Source of the DNA: Desulfobulbaceae bacterium UBA2213
Lineage (GTDB): Bacteria > Desulfobacterota > Desulfobulbia > Desulfobulbales > Desulfocapsaceae
Assembly: GCA_002327225.1 (NCBI GenBank)
Contig: DCUN01000198.1
Coordinates: forward strand, 1 to 8,608
DNA: 8,608 nucleotides
Direction of reading: 5' to 3'
The translations under genes were made by a program, and so were the position numbers. This document shows, in pieces, positions 7,046 through 8,608 of the stretch. Under the pieces are notes generated by a model that searched no databases, had not been told where the DNA came from, and saw only the letters and a list, made by a program, of their open reading frames with translations. Position 1 is the first letter of the stretch. Every line of letters begins with the position of its first letter.

Positions 7046-7363
7046 ATGAATAAACGCGCAGATAACCTGAATACCCACAGTATTGCCTTTCTTGCCAAAT
7101 GCCTGGCTGATGAGAATCGTCTGCGCATCTTGCTCTGTGTCAGCAAGGAAAAGAAATCTGTCTCCAGGATTGTTGAAGAGCTTGGGCTCTCACAACCTCT
7201 TATTTCTCATCATCTCAAGGAACTGAAAAGGGCCTTGCTGGTGAAGGTTGAGCGAAGCGGTCCTTTCGTATATCACGAGATGACAGATCAACGGATTCTT
7301 ATAATATTGGCAGGATTGGATGAACTGGGCGCGGCATTACTCAGTGATAGAATAACTTTTTAA
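7046..7363 (+). CDS. ArsR/SmtB family transcriptional repressor
   Basis: A 105-residue winged-helix repressor. The N-terminal helix IAFLAKCLADENRLRILLCV (13-32) is the typical dimer and alpha-2/alpha-3 region. SVSRIVEELGLSQPLISHHL (38-57) is the helix-turn-helix, with the recognition helix SQPLISHHLKELKRA. VKVERSGPFVYHEM (66-79) is the beta wing. ArsR-type sensors release DNA on binding a metal, metalloid or thiol oxidant. The classical ELCVCDL arsenic motif is absent. The visible Cys residues are C19 and C31, C31 falling near the alpha-3 site (LLCVSKEKKS), so the ligand may be atypical. The start is ATG at 7046; an in-frame stop at 7037 rules out longer versions. No good Shine-Dalgarno is seen, so coupling with the preceding gene is likely. 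It is followed directly by three selenoprotein genes, its probable regulon. Confidence 0.93.
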   Translation: MNKRADNLNTHSIAFLAKCLADENRLRILLCVSKEKKSVSRIVEELGLSQPLISHHLKELKRALLVKVERSGPFVYHEMTDQRILIILAGLDELGAALLSDRITF

Positions 7364-7382
7364 CATGTGGGGGAGTCTGCGT

Positions 7383-7847
7383 ATGGATGAAATTCAAAAA
7401 ATAATTAACCAGACAGGACCGGAAAAGGCCCTTGCCAGGTTGGGTGTTGTTCTTCGCGGTCTTTTCTCCCAGGTAAGTGAAGAGCTTCGTCTGGATTTTG
7501 TCATGGGTCTCATTGGTGAAGCTGGCGCCGACAAGGTTGCCAGCCTCGTCCATCTCTGACTGGCTGAGTGCATGGGCGAAGGTGTCGACCCTACAAAGAT
7601 GTGTCAAAGCCTGGTGGATAAAGTGGCTCGCTCAAGACAGCTCCAATCTGTTACTGATCCTGAGTTGTTAATCCTTTTTGAGGACTGGCTTGAAGAACTG
7701 GAAGATGAGGTGCTGACTTTTCTCCAGACGCACCCTGAGAGTAAAGCAGAAGATCTTTCGAATAAGCTTGGATTCTCTCACAGTGGCGCTTCATTCCTGC
7801 TTGCCAAGCTGCGACGGGAACAAAAAATCCAATCAGAGGAGGAGTAA
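7383..7847 (+). CDS. Predicted selenoprotein 1: U-x3-C protein with C-terminal winged-helix-like region (Sec at codon 59)
   Basis: The frame is interrupted only by TGA at 7557-7559, read here as selenocysteine 59, and then continues to TAA at 7845-7847, giving 154 residues. GGGGGAG (7369-7375) before the ATG at 7383 fixes the start. Residues 1-58 are helical. The centre is LVHL-U59-LAEC63, with C74 nearby, so U-x3-C could be a redox or metal-binding pair. Residues 108-149 (LSNKLGFSHSGASFLLAKLRREQKI) resemble a winged helix-turn-helix. A SECIS-like hairpin follows the UGA at 7574-7591. The downstream half has no ribosome binding site before its first ATG (7572), which argues against two separate genes. 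It begins 19 bases after the ArsR stop. I do not recognise the family. A DNA-binding or sensor role is possible but unproven. Confidence 0.78.
7574..7591 (+). promoter_or_regulatory. Bacterial SECIS candidate 1
   Basis: GGG-CGA (7574-7579) pairs with TCG-A-CCC (7585-7591) with one bulged A, leaving the apical loop AGGTG (7580-7584). The stem begins 14 bases after the TGA at 7557-7559 and the loop 20 bases after it. This is close in geometry and loop sequence to the E. coli fdhF element (AGGU-containing loop about 17 bases after its UGA), which SelB recognises. Confidence 0.7.
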
Positions 7848-7850
7848 TTT

Positions 7851-8132
7851 ATGTTGATGTGGTTTTTTCTGAATGAACCCAACGGCAAGGCCTGAGGCCA
7901 TTTTCTGGAAATGATGCCCAGGCTGGGCGCAAAATACGATATTACCATTGAGACCATTTCAAAACCCAGGGCTGAGTATCAGACCGATGGCTGGTTTGAG
8001 CTGGACTTGCCTGTGGCACCGGCGGTCATGGTGGAGGATGAAATTGTGGTCGAAGGGGCAGATGTGTCCCTGGATGCGGTAGAAGCATGCATCTGCCGTC
8101 ACTTGGGCTTGCCATGCTCGAAAGAAACATAA
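7851..8132 (+). CDS. Predicted selenoprotein 2: small thioredoxin-fold-like protein (Sec at codon 15)
   Basis: The frame starts at ATG 7851 behind a strong ribosome binding site AGGAGGAG (7837-7844). It meets TGA at 7893-7895 (residue 15) and continues to TAA at 8130-8132, giving 93 residues. The order of elements fits a thioredoxin-like fold: strand MWFFLNEP, active-site turn NGKA-U15-GHF, helix, strand YDITIETIS, then LPVAPAVMVEDEIVVEG, where P57 in APAV occupies the usual cis-Pro position. A C-terminal helix carries C80, C82 and C89. There is no second Cys in a CxxC position, so the Sec would act alone (peroxidase, reductase or metal binding) or be resolved by the C-terminal Cys residues. 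Three bases separate it from the preceding gene, indicating tight cotranslation. Its substrate is unknown. Conventional annotation would keep only the part from 7911. Confidence 0.82.
7916..7928 (+). promoter_or_regulatory. Bacterial SECIS candidate 2
   Basis: GCCCA (7916-7920) pairs with TGGGC (7924-7928), leaving a GGC loop; opening the top A-U pair gives the loop AGGCT. The stem starts 20 bases after the TGA at 7893-7895. An alternative hairpin directly after the UGA pairs GGC-CATTT (7896-7903) with AAATG-AT-GCC (7909-7918). It is mutually exclusive with this one and places its loop only about 8 bases from the UGA, which is too close for the usual arrangement. Confidence 0.65.
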
Positions 8133-8194
8133 GCTAAATGACAAGAATCAGAAAAAAATCTAAAACCTATTCACAAATAAAAATGGAGGAAATT

Positions 8195-8452
8195 ATGATA
8201 GAGATGATTGTGTTTCACAGCGGCAACCCTGCTTGAGTAACATGTCAGAAGGCCACAGGTGTGGCCAGCGCTATGCAGGAAAGATTCAAGGATCAGCTTG
8301 ACCTGCACATTTATACTACCGATTCACCCGAAGCTACGGCCTATTCTCTGAAAGGGTCAACCAATATATTTATCAACCAGCAATGGGTTCCTTTGGATAT
8401 AGCCACATCCAAGGAAAAAATGGCAGACTATCTGAATACTATACTCTCCTGA
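8195..8452 (+). CDS. Predicted selenoprotein 3: small U-x2-C thioredoxin-like protein (Sec at codon 14)
   Basis: The frame starts at ATG 8195 with GGAGG (8185-8189) in ideal position. It meets TGA at 8234-8236 (residue 14) and continues to TGA at 8450-8452, giving 85 residues. The N-terminus MIEMIVFHSGNPA-U14-VTC17 is a strand followed by a U-x2-C redox motif at the start of a helix, the selenium counterpart of CxxC in thioredoxins and glutaredoxins. QLDLHIYTTDSPEA supplies a second strand, STNIFINQQWVPL a third, and the C-terminus is a helix (KEKMADYLNTIL). The usual cis-Pro before the third strand is not obvious (KGSTNIF), so the fold is a divergent thioredoxin-like one. A near-perfect SECIS hairpin follows the UGA. 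Likely roles are thiol/selenol exchange or metal binding; the partner is unknown. Standard callers would start at the GTG at 8261 and lose the active site. Confidence 0.87.
8251..8266 (+). promoter_or_regulatory. Bacterial SECIS candidate 3
   Basis: GGCCAC (8251-8256) and GTGGCC (8261-8266) form a perfect 6-bp, GC-rich stem closed by the tetraloop AGGT (8257-8260). The stem starts 14 bases after the TGA at 8234-8236, the same distance as in candidate 1. AGGU is the loop sequence known to be read by SelB in E. coli formate dehydrogenase mRNAs. This is the strongest of the three elements. Confidence 0.85.
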
Positions 8453-8507
8453 AACAATCTGATCCTGATTCAACAAAGACACGGACGAGGGGGCGAAGAG
8501 GCTATTT

Positions 8508-8608
8508 ATGAAATTTACACCACTACAATTTCAAGGGACATTGGCTGCAGCTGGAGTTGCTTTAATGCCTTATATTTTTTTAAAAATAAATATTTTTAAA
8601 AGTGAAGA
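8508..8608 (+). CDS. N-terminus of a probable membrane protein (3' truncated)
   Basis: ATG at 8508 follows GAAGAGG (8495-8501) at suitable spacing, 55 bases after the third selenoprotein gene, and the frame is open to the end of the window (33 complete codons). The visible residues start MKFTPLQFQGTLAAAGVALM and continue with PYIFLKINIFKSE. The stretch from about residue 10 to 30 is hydrophobic and probably the first transmembrane helix. I recall, without being able to check, that NCBI names a 'TsoY family (seleno)protein' for a membrane protein found next to selenoprotein genes. The context and the F-x-P opening would fit, but 33 residues are too few to decide. It is probably the membrane partner of the operon. 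Composition at the end is strongly AT-rich. Confidence 0.6.
   Translation, partial: MKFTPLQFQGTLAAAGVALMPYIFLKINIFKSE

Noticed and set aside
7572..7847. Independent 91-residue gene starting at ATG 7572
   Set aside because: It is in the same frame as the upstream ORF, only 12 bases after the UGA, has no ribosome binding site, and its start lies at the foot of the SECIS hairpin. Read-through as Sec explains it better.
7911..8132. Independent 73-residue gene starting at ATG 7911
   Set aside because: No ribosome binding site. The strong AGGAGGAG at 7837-7844 serves ATG 7851, and the frame continues through the UGA at 7893 with a thioredoxin-like pattern spanning both sides.
8261..8452. 63-residue ORF starting at GTG 8261
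   Set aside because: The start lies inside the SECIS stem and discards the U-x2-C motif; the real start is ATG 8195 with GGAGG.
8450..8608. TGA at 8450 as a second Sec in selenoprotein 3, with extension to the window end
   Set aside because: The continuation is low-quality sequence, no AGG-loop hairpin was seen at the right distance, and a separate gene with its own ribosome binding site starts at 8508 in another frame.
1..8608. CRISPR arrays, rRNA, tRNA (including tRNA-Sec) and insertion sequences
   Set aside because: No regularly spaced repeats, no cloverleaf or rRNA-like segments and no transposase ORFs were seen on either strand.

Overview
The window looks like chromosomal DNA from an anaerobic deltaproteobacterium (Desulfobacterota, perhaps Desulfobulbales-like). 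This is inferred from the combination of a MoeA-like protein with a Cys-rich tail, a DUF1015 protein, queuosine genes and, above all, a cluster of selenocysteine genes. No 16S rRNA or other decisive marker is present.

Layout. Positions 1-327 hold the 3' end of an unrecognised Pro/Gln/Ala-rich protein (plus strand). Positions 341-2436 hold a minus-strand operon read in the order queD, queE, MoeA-like molybdopterin-binding protein. Two of its genes make the deazapurine precursor of queuosine; the third looks like a molybdenum-cofactor protein. About 210 bases of divergent spacer separate it from a plus-strand housekeeping run: a DUF1015 protein (2648-4024), a TrmN6-type tRNA adenine N6-methyltransferase (4045-4827) and the ComM/YifB AAA+ ATPase (4952-6472).

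Positions 6473-6736 are an AT-rich spacer with a 22-bp imperfect hairpin, a sigma70-like promoter and an inverted repeat overlapping that promoter. A compact accessory operon follows: a 94-residue protein (6737-7021), an ArsR/SmtB repressor (7046-7363) and three consecutive genes that each contain one in-frame UGA (7557, 7893 and 8234). A membrane-protein start at 8508 runs off the window.

The three UGA genes are the main discovery. In each case an ORF with a plausible ribosome binding site runs to the UGA and continues in the same frame into conserved-looking protein. A short stable hairpin with an AGG-containing apical loop lies 14-20 bases after the UGA, as expected of a bacterial SECIS. 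The third hairpin is a perfect 6-bp stem with an AGGU loop. The predicted products are a 154-residue helical protein with U-x3-C and a winged-helix-like tail, a 93-residue thioredoxin-fold-like protein with Sec15 and a probable cis-Pro, and an 85-residue protein with a U-x2-C redox motif. Ordinary gene callers would truncate or miss all three.

The arrangement suggests a metal-, metalloid- or thiol-responsive system: an ArsR sensor controlling selenium-based redox or metal-handling proteins and a membrane partner. The substrate cannot be read from the sequence. The Sec machinery (selA, selB, selC, selD) is not in the window.
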